Source: Bifidobacteriaceae bacterium
Lineage (GTDB): Bacteria > Actinomycetota > Actinomycetes > Actinomycetales > Bifidobacteriaceae
Length of the DNA: 64,000 nucleotides
Assembly: GCA_022650895.1 (NCBI GenBank)
Contig: JALCQC010000004.1
Span: forward strand, 1-64,000
Reading direction: 5' to 3'
Under the pieces are notes generated by a model. The model made no database searches and was not told the DNA's origin. It was given only the letters and a program-made list of their open reading frames with translations. The position numbers and the translations under genes are program-made. How positions within the stretch are numbered: position 1 is the stretch's first letter; each line of letters begins with the position of its first letter. Below, one piece after another: positions 8,893 through 17,153 of the stretch.

Positions 8893-11880
8893 ATGAGTTC
8901 CACCACTGATACAACGTCGTCGTCGCGCCCGCGCCTTCTCGTAGTCGATGGGCATTCATTGGCATTCCGGGCTTTCTTCGCCTTGCCGGCCGAGAGTTTC
9001 TCCACGAAAACCGGTCAAAGCACTAACGCCGTCTATGGCTTTTTCACCATGCTCGCGGATGTGGTGAAAAAGGAGAAGCCGACCCACCTTGGCGTGGCCT
9101 TCGATGTTGCGGGAGGGACCTTCCGCAACCAGATGCTGACACAGTACAAGGCAACCCGTGACGTTGCGCCCGAGGAGCTGCTGAGCCAACTTCCCCTCAT
9201 TCAGAAGCTTTTGGACGCGCTGTCGGTGACTTATATCACCAAGAAGGGCTTTGAAGGGGACGATCTCATTGCCTCGCTGGCGACATTGGGGGAGAACAAT
9301 GGATATGAAAGCCTGGTGCTCTCCGGCGACCGCGATGCCTTCCAGCTGATCGATGACAACATCACGGTGCTGTATCCGGGTCACCATTTCAAGGATCTCA
9401 AGCACATGGATCCACAGGCGGTGCTCGACAAGTACAAGGTGACTCCGCAGCAGTACCCCGATCTCGCAGCATTGCGTGGGGAGACGTCGGACAACATTCC
9501 CGGAGTCCCCGGTGTCGGTGATGGTTATGCGGCGAAATGGATCAACCAGTTCGGTGGATTGCAGGAGATTATTGACCATGCCGATGAGATCACGGGCAAG
9601 AAGGGACAGGCTCTGCGCGAGAATCTCGATCAGGTTCAGCTCAACCGCCGAGTCAACGCTCTGGTGCGCGACGTGGACATGGGCATTACCCTCGATGAAT
9701 TGAAGATGGCAAGTTTCGACGTCTCTCAACTGGATGCGGTACTGAAGGAATTGGAGTTCAGCGCGCGTACCCGGGCGAATCTCATCAAGGCTTTCGGTGC
9801 TGCCGCACCCGCTGGCGTGAATTTCGATGGCGCAAAAGGGTCAAGTATCACAGTGGGGTCAGATGGCACAGTGAGTTCCGATGCCGCGGGAGGCGAGCAG
9901 GGCGAGGATTCCGACACGTCTTCGCATATGGTGGAACCGATCCTCGATACTGAGGTGGATGGCAGCGACACAGCACGTTTTGAGCAGTGGCTCAGTGCAC
10001 ACGTGAAGCAGGCGGCACCCGCTCCTACGCAGACGCCGAGTGTCGACTCCTTGGTTGCCTTCAACGACCCCCGAGATGCACAGGCAGAGGAACAAGGTCA
10101 GGACAGTCATACAGACGAGGAAAGCAGCGCCCAGACGGCGATTGCGAACGCTGTGACTCTCACCTTGGAAGGCACTGACGACCCCGGCAAGGCGAAACTG
10201 AAATTCATGGGGCTGCTGGCGCCGGATGACCATCTCGTCATCCTCAATGCCTCCACCATGGATTCCTCGTCGCGGGCACTCTTGGAGGAGTCGCTGGCGC
10301 AACACGCCTACATTACGTACGGATACAAGGAAGCGTTGCTCATGGCTGGTGCAGCAGACATCACGCTCACGCAACCGGTGTTCGACACCCGTCTTGCCGC
10401 CTACCTGGTGTCTCCGGACTTCCAGCCGGAAACCATCGAGAAAACGGGGACGGAATTTCTGGACGAGGATTTTGAGGCCGAGGCGAAGGCCGCACAACCT
10501 ACTCAGGGCGCGTTGGACCTTGGAGAAGATGAGGAAGAGGCCGACAGCAAAGGCGAGCAGGAGAACATGATGCGGCGGGTCGCCATCGTGGAGGCTTTGG
10601 CGCGTACCCTCGCGCCCATTCTCGATCAGCGCAAGCAGTATGAGCTCCTCTGGAACATGGAGCTGCCCGTTTCCAAAGTGCTCGCTTCCATGGAGATTGA
10701 GGGCGCGCAGGTCGATCAGAACAGACTTGCCAAGATTCGTGCCGATTTCGGTTCGCAGGCGGACCAGGCAGAGGCCATTGCAGTGGAGGCCGCGGGTCGT
10801 GAGATCAACCTGCAGAGTCCGAAGCAGCTGCAGAGCCTCCTGTTCGAGGACATGGGACTGAGCCCCACCCGCAAGACGAAAACCGGCTACACCACAAATG
10901 CCGCGGCTCTGCAGGAGCTCTACATTCGCTCAGTGCACAATGAACGGGCGAACACTTTCCTGGGGGCGCTGCTGCGCTACCGCGAGACGAATAAGCTCAA
11001 GCAGATCGTGCAGACCCTCATCGAGGCTGTGAATGTTCATGATGGCCGGATCCACACGACCTTCGAGCAGACGATCGCCGCGACAGGACGCCTAAGTTCC
11101 ACTAATCCCAACCTGCAGAACATTCCCAACCGCAACATCGAGGGGCGTGAGATTCGCAGCGTCTTCGTGCCGGGGGAGGGTTTCACCAATCTGTTGAGTT
11201 CCGACTATTCGCAGGTCGAGCTGCGCATCATGGCGCATCTATCCGGCGACGAGGCGCTCATCCACGCATTCCAGACGGGTGCCGACTTCCATAAGTACGT
11301 GGCCTCGCTGGTGTATCAGGTGCCGGTGGAGGAGATCACCTCGGACCAGCGCTCCCATATCAAGGCGATGAGCTATGGACTTGCCTATGGATTGAGCACG
11401 TATGGCTTGGCGCAGCAGCTGAAGATCAGCCCTGCGGAGGCGGACATTCTGCGCGAAAAGTACTTCTCGACCTTCGGTAAGGTGCATGACTATCTCGAAT
11501 CTCTGGTCTCGGAAGCCAAGAAAAAGGGGTATACCGAGACGATGTTTGGCAGGAGGCGTTACTTCCCGGCTCTGCGGTCAACGTCGCGCACCGCGCGTTC
11601 TGCGGCCGAACGCGCCGCCCTGAACGCTCCTATCCAAGGGTCCGCGGCCGACATCATGAAGATCGCCATGGTCAAGGCGGGACAGGCATTGGACGAGGCA
11701 GGCGTGAAATCGCGTATCATCCTGCAGATCCACGATGAACTGGTGGTGGAGATTGCCGCCGGCGAGGAGGAGCAGGTAACCGAGTTGGTGAAGAACGCCA
11801 TGGAACACGCCGTGAGCCTGGATGTTCCGTTGGATGTTTCCACTGGTTTGGGCTCCGATTGGCAGTCCGCTGCGCACTGA
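8893..11880 (+). CDS. polA: DNA polymerase I
   Basis: Repair and Okazaki-fragment polymerase, 995 residues. The N-terminal 5'-nuclease domain (LLVVDGHSLAFRAFF, GDRDAFQL, GETSDNIPGVPGVGDG) covers roughly residues 15-310. A long acidic, low-complexity linker follows. The central domain (about 370-590) lacks the DxE exonuclease motif, so proofreading is probably lost, as is usual in actinobacterial PolA. The polymerase domain has motif A SSDYSQVELRIMAH, motif B RSHIKAMSYGLAYG and motif C LQIHDELVVE. I chose the ATG at 8893 over a TTG two codons upstream; the ribosome-binding site is weak for both. Confidence 0.96.
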   Translation: MSSTTDTTSSSRPRLLVVDGHSLAFRAFFALPAESFSTKTGQSTNAVYGFFTMLADVVKKEKPTHLGVAFDVAGGTFRNQMLTQYKATRDVAPEELLSQLPLIQKLLDALSVTYITKKGFEGDDLIASLATLGENNGYESLVLSGDRDAFQLIDDNITVLYPGHHFKDLKHMDPQAVLDKYKVTPQQYPDLAALRGETSDNIPGVPGVGDGYAAKWINQFGGLQEIIDHADEITGKKGQALRENLDQVQLNRRVNALVRDVDMGITLDELKMASFDVSQLDAVLKELEFSARTRANLIKAFGAAAPAGVNFDGAKGSSITVGSDGTVSSDAAGGEQGEDSDTSSHMVEPILDTEVDGSDTARFEQWLSAHVKQAAPAPTQTPSVDSLVAFNDPRDAQAEEQGQDSHTDEESSAQTAIANAVTLTLEGTDDPGKAKLKFMGLLAPDDHLVILNASTMDSSSRALLEESLAQHAYITYGYKEALLMAGAADITLTQPVFDTRLAAYLVSPDFQPETIEKTGTEFLDEDFEAEAKAAQPTQGALDLGEDEEEADSKGEQENMMRRVAIVEALARTLAPILDQRKQYELLWNMELPVSKVLASMEIEGAQVDQNRLAKIRADFGSQADQAEAIAVEAAGREINLQSPKQLQSLLFEDMGLSPTRKTKTGYTTNAAALQELYIRSVHNERANTFLGALLRYRETNKLKQIVQTLIEAVNVHDGRIHTTFEQTIAATGRLSSTNPNLQNIPNRNIEGREIRSVFVPGEGFTNLLSSDYSQVELRIMAHLSGDEALIHAFQTGADFHKYVASLVYQVPVEEITSDQRSHIKAMSYGLAYGLSTYGLAQQLKISPAEADILREKYFSTFGKVHDYLESLVSEAKKKGYTETMFGRRRYFPALRSTSRTARSAAERAALNAPIQGSAADIMKIAMVKAGQALDEAGVKSRIILQIHDELVVEIAAGEEEQVTELVKNAMEHAVSLDVPLDVSTGLGSDWQSAAH

Positions 11881-11939
11881 GTGATGGTGTGCTAGGAACT
11901 GTGGTGCACATGCCACAGCCGGAACGAAAGGAATCGACT

Positions 11940-12851
11940 ATGACAACAGCGAATCTTTCGCAGGTGGTGAAGGTCCTAGAGACGCTGTATCCGCTTCGAT
12001 ACGCGGAGGAGTGGGACGAGCCCGGCCTCATCGTCGGAGATCCCTTCGCTCCCATCCGCAAGATTTACTGCGCGGTGGACCCGACCGAGGCCATCGTGGA
12101 GGAGGCACTCGAGTGGGGTGCTGATTTACTGGTGACTCATCACCCACTGTTCTTCCGCTCTGTGCATTCCGTTTCGGGAATGGGTTTTCGGGGAGAAATT
12201 GTCAACAAGCTGGTTCACGGCCATTGCGGTCTGTGGGTGGGGCACACCAACGCGGATGCCGCTCACCGTGGTGTGAGTGAGGCGCTGGCCGACGGCCTGG
12301 GGTTGGTTGAACAGACTCCGTTGGTTCCGATTGACGATCCCAACTCCAAGTACCCAGTAGGGCTTGGAAGGGTGGGAAATCTTCCTCGGGCAATGTCATT
12401 GGAGGCCCTTGCACACTCTGTCGCCGATCTCGTGCCACCGACTGAACGCGGAATTGACGTTGCAGGGGATCTGAGCATGCAGGTGACTCGGGTCGCTGTT
12501 CTGGGAGGTTCCGGAGATTCCGTGTTCGACGAGGTTCGCGCTTCACATGCCGATGTCTATGTGACGTCGGATCTGCGCCATCACCCGGTTCTCGATGCCC
12601 GGCAGCAGGCACTCCGGGAGGCTCAGCTTCGCATCGCAGATGATGCCGCCGACGAACGAGCAGCAGCAGCGGTTGCGTGGCCCGCCTTCATCAACACGCC
12701 GCATTATGCCTCGGAGAAGGTCTGGTTCACCTATGCGCTGGAGGACATTCCTGCAGCGTGCTTCCAACAGTATGGTGCAATGCCCGAAATGAAGCTGTCT
12801 CCCACCAATACCGACCCCTTCACCGCTCATCTGGGCCCGTCGTTGGACTGA
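11940..12851 (+). CDS. NIF3/YbgI-family metal-binding protein (GTP cyclohydrolase I type 2 homolog)
   Basis: Member of the NIF3 (DUF34) family of ring-shaped, dinuclear metal-binding proteins; the physiological role is not settled, although some members are annotated as GTP cyclohydrolase type 2. The metal ligands are visible: VTHHP (His67-His68), GHTNADAAH (His102, Asp106) and a C-terminal HYASE (His and Glu). At 303 residues it is slightly longer than YbgI. The start at 11940 follows GAAAGGAATC; longer in-frame extensions upstream overlap the end of polA and are unlikely. polA ends 59 bases before it, so cotranscription is plausible. Confidence 0.9.
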   Translation: MTTANLSQVVKVLETLYPLRYAEEWDEPGLIVGDPFAPIRKIYCAVDPTEAIVEEALEWGADLLVTHHPLFFRSVHSVSGMGFRGEIVNKLVHGHCGLWVGHTNADAAHRGVSEALADGLGLVEQTPLVPIDDPNSKYPVGLGRVGNLPRAMSLEALAHSVADLVPPTERGIDVAGDLSMQVTRVAVLGGSGDSVFDEVRASHADVYVTSDLRHHPVLDARQQALREAQLRIADDAADERAAAAVAWPAFINTPHYASEKVWFTYALEDIPAACFQQYGAMPEMKLSPTNTDPFTAHLGPSLD

Positions 12852-12945
12852 GTGGTGCCGTCGCCCCCTCGATACCGCGACGCGCGATTCCGCAAAATCC
12901 TGAGGGACAGGTATACTATTCATTTGTTGTGAGAAATCGCAACAT

Positions 12946-13022
12946 CGGGCTGTAGCGCAGCTTGGTAGCGCGCCTGCTTTGGGAGCAGGATGTCGCAGGT
13001 TCAAATCCTGTCAGCCCGACCA
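12946..13022 (+). tRNA. tRNA-Pro (anticodon TGG), CCA encoded
   Basis: The acceptor stem CGGGCTG (12946-12952) pairs with CAGCCCG (13012-13018), followed by discriminator A and an encoded CCA (13020-13022). The anticodon arm CCTGC-TTTGGGA-GCAGG reads TGG and the T arm is GCAGG-TTCAAAT-CCTGT. A TATACT hexamer at 12912-12917 is a plausible -10 box. Confidence 0.95.
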
Positions 13023-13030
13023 TGAAAGTT

Positions 13031-13063
13031 CTACTCATTTTTGTGAGGTAGGGCTTTTTTTTT
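13031..13063 (+). terminator. terminator after tRNA-Pro
   Basis: A short hairpin, CTACTCA with TGAGGTAG (one bulge), is followed by GGGC and a run of nine T (13055-13063), directly after the tRNA. Confidence 0.65.
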
Positions 13064-13132
13064 ATTTGCCAATAAACTGAGAATGTTGGTCTTGGAAATA
13101 TAGAATTGCAATAACTCGCATATCTATTCTGA

Positions 13133-13384
13133 ATGCTCGGAGTGATGACGCTCGGAGTAATGAAAGCAGGAGAAATGGTAGAAAAAAGCAAGAAAGGGCA
13201 CTCGAAGATAATGATCTTCGTGATTTCCCTAGTTTTTGTCCTCATTGGTGCGACTGTGATTCCGCTATTTATCAAGAAATGCAGCGAAAAATTATATAAA
13301 GCGGCAGATGATGGAGTCACAGTAGACCTCGACAATCTTGGACCTAAAATTGTCCGCAAAAATCCGGGGAATGATGCTCAATGA
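13133..13384 (+). CDS. small single-pass membrane protein coupled to the GTPase gene
   Basis: Up to 83 residues with one hydrophobic segment (IMIFVISLVFVLIGATVIPLF) after a short Lys-rich N-terminus, then a hydrophilic tail; I recognise no family. Four in-frame ATGs (13133, 13145, 13160, 13175) are possible; the last three each follow a GGAG only two bases upstream, so the start is uncertain. The stop overlaps the next start as ATGA (13381-13384), which argues for translational coupling with the GTPase and a shared function at the membrane. The base composition is more AT-rich than that of neighbouring genes. Confidence 0.6.
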   Translation: MLGVMTLGVMKAGEMVEKSKKGHSKIMIFVISLVFVLIGATVIPLFIKKCSEKLYKAADDGVTVDLDNLGPKIVRKNPGNDAQ

Positions 13385-14508
13385 GCTTGGATTCCACAAA
13401 GGTCGCACAGGACGCAATGGATGCCATTGCAGAGAAAATCAAGAATCTCAAGAAGTTGAACATTATTGTTGCGGGGAAAACAGGAGTTGGCAAGAGCACT
13501 CTTATCAATGCTGTTTTCCGTGACAACCTTGCTGCGACGGGTATAGGTAAGCCCGTTACCGAGCATATGCGCAAGCTTACTAAGCAGGGAGTTCCTCTGG
13601 GGATATACGATACGAGGGGATTCGAGCTTGGCAAAGACGTTCAAGCCCAAGTCAAGAAGGAAGTTATTGACACCATCAGCGAGGGGCTTGCCACCAAGGA
13701 CATCAATAAAGCCATTCATTGCATCTGGTACTGCATCAACAGTGCTTCTAATCGGGTTGAGCCAGAAGAGATCGCATGGTTGAAGGAGCTTTCCGAAGAA
13801 AACCACATCACCCAAGTTCCCATTATCATAGTGCTCACTCAGGCCTTCTCTAAGAAGCAGTCTCAGACGATGAGAGCGAAAATATTGGAAGAGAATCTCG
13901 ACATCGTCCAAGTTGTTCCGGTGTTGGCGCAAGACTACGAGATCGATGAAGATTACACGGCCAAGGCATATGGAATTGAAGAACTGATTACGATTATGGG
14001 GCAGACGCTGCCTGAAGAGCTTGCGTACACGCTCCAAAATGTGCAGATTGCCTCCTTGGGGGAGAAAAAACGTCTGTCCCATGCTGCCGTAGCTGCTGCA
14101 ACTACGGCAGCGGCAGGAGTTGGTGCCGCACCTATCCCTTTCGCCGATTCCGCCGTTCTCGTCCCGACGCAGATAGGCATGATCGCTTCAATCACCACCA
14201 TTTTTGGTTTCGAAGTCAATAAGAGCGTGATAACTGCTTTCCTGTCGGCAACTCTCGGCGCCGGTGGCGCAACTTTTCTCGGTAGACTCGTGGTCACGGG
14301 TTTAGTCAAGCTCATTCCTGGTGCTGGTTCCGTTGCGGGCGGAGCAATTTCAGCCGGCACTGCTGGCGTGCTTACCGCAGCGCTTGGTGAAGTCTATATC
14401 GCGATTATGGAACTTGTTTTCAAGGGTGAAATGAAAATGAGCGATTTTGAAACGTCCGAAGGCAAACGTCAAATAGCAGAGATGTTCAAATCTCGTCTCA
14501 AAAAATAG
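13381..14508 (+). CDS. Era-like GTPase with C-terminal DUF697-type membrane domain
   Basis: Membrane-associated GTPase, 375 residues. The N-terminal G domain has the P-loop GKTGVGKST (about residues 32-40) and G3 motif DTRG (77-80). Where the G4 specificity motif (N/TKxD) is expected after strand IIIVLT, the sequence reads TQAF at about 153-156, so guanine recognition is unusual. Residues about 225-345 are Ala/Gly-rich and hydrophobic (AAVAAATTAAAGVGAAPIPFADSAVL...), as in DUF697 (YcjF) domains. It forms a two-gene unit with the small membrane protein ahead of it. Its function is unknown; related proteins are linked to envelope stress or defence. Its AT-rich composition beside a tRNA gene hints at transfer. 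Confidence 0.85.
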   Translation: MSLDSTKVAQDAMDAIAEKIKNLKKLNIIVAGKTGVGKSTLINAVFRDNLAATGIGKPVTEHMRKLTKQGVPLGIYDTRGFELGKDVQAQVKKEVIDTISEGLATKDINKAIHCIWYCINSASNRVEPEEIAWLKELSEENHITQVPIIIVLTQAFSKKQSQTMRAKILEENLDIVQVVPVLAQDYEIDEDYTAKAYGIEELITIMGQTLPEELAYTLQNVQIASLGEKKRLSHAAVAAATTAAAGVGAAPIPFADSAVLVPTQIGMIASITTIFGFEVNKSVITAFLSATLGAGGATFLGRLVVTGLVKLIPGAGSVAGGAISAGTAGVLTAALGEVYIAIMELVFKGEMKMSDFETSEGKRQIAEMFKSRLKK

Positions 14509-14572
14509 GTAACGCTTTTAAATTCGAGATATCGATGTCAAACATTTTGGCAAGCAAAGGGGCGTTGCGCTG

Positions 14573-14588
14573 TAAAGTGATCACTTTA
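14573..14588. repeat. perfect 16-bp palindrome TAAAGTGATCACTTTA
   Basis: Lies in the convergent gap between the GTPase and the aminotransferase, flanked by imperfect inverted arms GCGTTG and CAACGC. It has no T tract and so is not an obvious terminator. It could be an operator, an old transposon end or a chance palindrome. Confidence 0.5.
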
Positions 14589-14712
14589 GGAGTATCACCC
14601 CACAACACAACGCTCCGAGCAAAAGCAACACTCCTGAACTTCTAGGCGTGTCCGAGTTTTGCGTCGACGCGGCTCGTTACTCTTTGCCTTCGTCCTTTTG
14701 CTCGCTGCTCTT

Positions 14713-16122
14713 TTACTTAGCGGCTTCCTCGCGCACCAGTGCCACGAGCGTGTTGACCGCCTCGGTGAGCTCTGCGTCGGTGATGGTGAGCGGCGGGAGG
14801 AGACGAATCACGTTTCCGTAGATTCCGCAGGACAGCAGAATGAGACCTTCGCTGGGTGCGCGCTTGATGACGCGGCGAACGAGGTCGCCATTGGGCTCCA
14901 TGGTTCCGGGAACGACGAATTCAATGCCGATCATCGCGCTGAGTCCGCGGACCTCTGCCACGTAATCCGTGGAGGAGAGAGGCTTCAGCAGGTTCTTGGC
15001 CACTTCACCGATGTGGGCGGCACGGGAGGGAAGATCCTGGCTTTCCATCAGTGAAATCGCTGCCAGGGCCGCCGCGCACGAAACAGGGTTGCCGCTGTAG
15101 GTTCCACCCACACCGCCGGGCTGAACGCTGTCCATGATCTCGCTGCGTCCCGTCACCGCCGAAATCGGCATGCCACCGCCAAGGGCCTTCGCGGAAGTGA
15201 CCATGTCGGGAATGATGCCGAAATGCTCGGAAGCGAACCACGCACCAGTTCTGCAGAAGCCGGCCTGAATCTCATCGGAGATGTAGACAATGTCGTTGTG
15301 GTGGGCCCATTCGAGCAATCCGTTGAGGAATCCCTGTGCTGGCACGATGAATCCGCCTTCGCCTTGGATGGGCTCTGCGATGATGGCTGCCACGTCGCGG
15401 ACGTTCACCAGCAGTTGAATCTTCTCGATGGCCTTGCGTGCGGCGGCAGCTCCATCCGCTCCGAATTCATCACGGAGTGGGTAGGAGAAGGGAACACGGT
15501 AGATATCCGGAGCGAAACCGCCGAAACCTGCCTTGTAGGGATCGGCCTTCGTCGTCATCGACATGGTGAGGTTGGTGCGTCCGTGAAAAGCGTTCTCCAT
15601 CACGATGATCGCCGATTTTCCGGTGTAGCGACGCGCGATCTTGATGGCGTTTTCGACCGCTTCCGCACCCGAATTCAACAGAAGTGACTTCTTCGGGAAA
15701 TTACCTGGGGTGTGTTCGGCGAGCTTTTTGCACACGTCCACATAGCCCTTGTAGGGGGTAGTGGCGAACGAGGTATGGATGAGCTTGCTCGCCTGTTCCT
15801 GCACCGCCGCCACGACTTCGGGCGCGCAGTTGCCAACGGACGCCACCGCGATGCCCGCGGCGAGATCGAGGAACCTGTTGCCGTCCACATCGGTGATGGT
15901 CGCACCTTCCGAGGATTGAGCGAACACAGGCGTGTTCATGCCGATTCCCTTGGTGATGTACTCGTCGTAATCCTTCTGGATCTTGAGACTCTCGGGGCCG
16001 GGGATTGCGGTACGAATCCTGCGTGCCACCTGAGGCACGTCCGCTGCTGTGGGATACGTGGGCGAAAGGGATCCGTCATCACTCGGGGTCTGTGTCTGTG
16101 GGTTTGTCATTGTTGCTGTCAT
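14713..16122 (-). CDS. class III (GABA / beta-amino acid type) aminotransferase
   Basis: PLP-dependent aminotransferase that moves an omega-amino group (for example from GABA, beta-alanine or 3-aminoisobutyrate) to 2-oxoglutarate, giving a semialdehyde. Motifs: LLLNSGAEAVENAIK, FHGRT, IAEPIQGEGGFIVP, ISDEIQAGFCRTG with the PLP-ring Asp, and SAKALGGGMP with the Schiff-base Lys near residue 312. The start at 16122 is chosen because an AAAGAAG ribosome-binding element precedes it, the same element seen before the other genes of this cluster; an ATG at 16188 overlapping the upstream stop would add 22 non-conserved residues. It is the last gene of a four-gene cluster. GabT is the closest named family, but the substrate is unproven. 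Confidence 0.88.
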   Translation of the reverse strand: MTATMTNPQTQTPSDDGSLSPTYPTAADVPQVARRIRTAIPGPESLKIQKDYDEYITKGIGMNTPVFAQSSEGATITDVDGNRFLDLAAGIAVASVGNCAPEVVAAVQEQASKLIHTSFATTPYKGYVDVCKKLAEHTPGNFPKKSLLLNSGAEAVENAIKIARRYTGKSAIIVMENAFHGRTNLTMSMTTKADPYKAGFGGFAPDIYRVPFSYPLRDEFGADGAAAARKAIEKIQLLVNVRDVAAIIAEPIQGEGGFIVPAQGFLNGLLEWAHHNDIVYISDEIQAGFCRTGAWFASEHFGIIPDMVTSAKALGGGMPISAVTGRSEIMDSVQPGGVGGTYSGNPVSCAAALAAISLMESQDLPSRAAHIGEVAKNLLKPLSSTDYVAEVRGLSAMIGIEFVVPGTMEPNGDLVRRVIKRAPSEGLILLSCGIYGNVIRLLPPLTITDAELTEAVNTLVALVREEAAK

Positions 16123-16184
16123 TTGTGCTTCTTTCATAGAGGGGGATTTAAAAGGATTGTGCTGCTGGTAGGGCTTGGCGACGT

Positions 16185-17036
16185 TCATGCGAAGGCTTCC
16201 GCGACTGCGCTGATGTCGGAATGAGTGTGGCCCTTGGCATCTGCCTCGGAGTAGAGACTCATCACCTCGTCAAGGAAGTCGGTGCGCATGCCGGTCGCGG
16301 ACATGACCTCGCGCATAAGCTGCATGTCCTTTCTCAAGGCGCTCACTTCGAATTGAGATGAGTAGTCGTGGGAGATCATCTTCCCGCCCTTGAGATGTGC
16401 GTAGGGCGAGTCGGAGGTTCCTCCCGATATCACGTTCAGGAAGAGCTGGGGATCGGTGTGCTCATGCTCCAGAAGCTGCACTGATTGCGCCGCTGTCGCG
16501 GTGATGCCGGCGATCCAGGCGTTGCAGGCAAGTTTCACCGCTGTTCCGGCACCGATGTTGTCGCCGGCGTGGATCGTCTTCTGTGCGATGGCGGTGGTGA
16601 CCGGCTCCAGCAGTGAGAAGAGTTGCGGGTCGCCTCCGCCGATGAGGATGAGATGGGAGGTGGCGGCCTGCTCACGGCTCCCCATCATCATCATCTCAAC
16701 GGCGCGCATGGAATGTGCGGTGACGAAATCACGGAAGTCATGTGCGCCTGCTGCTCCGATGGTGGCCATCTGCACCCAGATTGCCTGTGACGGAGCGGAC
16801 TGTGCGCAACGGTTCATAATGTCGAGAACCGAATCGGCATCGAAGGCAACGATCAAAATGACATCTGCATCGGCAACCGCTGCCTCCAGCGACCTTTCTG
16901 CGTGGAGATTCGTGGTTTCGAGGGCCACTGCCTTCTCGAAGGTGCGGTTCCATGCCGTGACGTCGAAATCCTTGGCGGCAAGAGCCACACTGATTCCCGA
17001 TCCCATGATTCCTGTCCCGAGAACGGCGACTTTCAT
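16185..17036 (-). CDS. beta-hydroxyacid dehydrogenase (3-hydroxyisobutyrate dehydrogenase family)
   Basis: NAD(P)-dependent oxidoreductase of 283 residues. The N-terminal Rossmann motif GTGIMGSG (about 7-14) is followed by AWNRT. The catalytic Lys168 and Asn172 lie in GTAVKLACNAW as in the family. The substrate loop usually read DAPVSG is here EMMMMGS, so the substrate may differ from those of well-known members. The start at 17036 has GAAAGAAG upstream; longer N-terminal forms are unlikely. Between an aminotransferase and a permease, a reasonable job is reducing the semialdehyde made by the aminotransferase to a hydroxy acid, which would also regenerate NAD(P)+. Confidence 0.87.
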   Translation of the reverse strand: MKVAVLGTGIMGSGISVALAAKDFDVTAWNRTFEKAVALETTNLHAERSLEAAVADADVILIVAFDADSVLDIMNRCAQSAPSQAIWVQMATIGAAGAHDFRDFVTAHSMRAVEMMMMGSREQAATSHLILIGGGDPQLFSLLEPVTTAIAQKTIHAGDNIGAGTAVKLACNAWIAGITATAAQSVQLLEHEHTDPQLFLNVISGGTSDSPYAHLKGGKMISHDYSSQFEVSALRKDMQLMREVMSATGMRTDFLDEVMSLYSEADAKGHTHSDISAVAEAFA

Positions 17037-17153
17037 GGCGTTGCTTCTTTCTTGCATAGGGTTTTTCCTTTGTCTGGTTCTCCGTAGATTCAGTCTGTGC
17101 TCAGACTTCGTTTGCATGGAGATTTAATGTGCGTGGCCGACCGGCGTTATCGC

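Noticed and set aside
12946-14620. Integrated island with tRNA-Pro as attachment site
   Set aside because: The AT-rich segment begins after the tRNA, but no integrase and no second copy of the tRNA 3' end were seen, so I do not call an attachment site.
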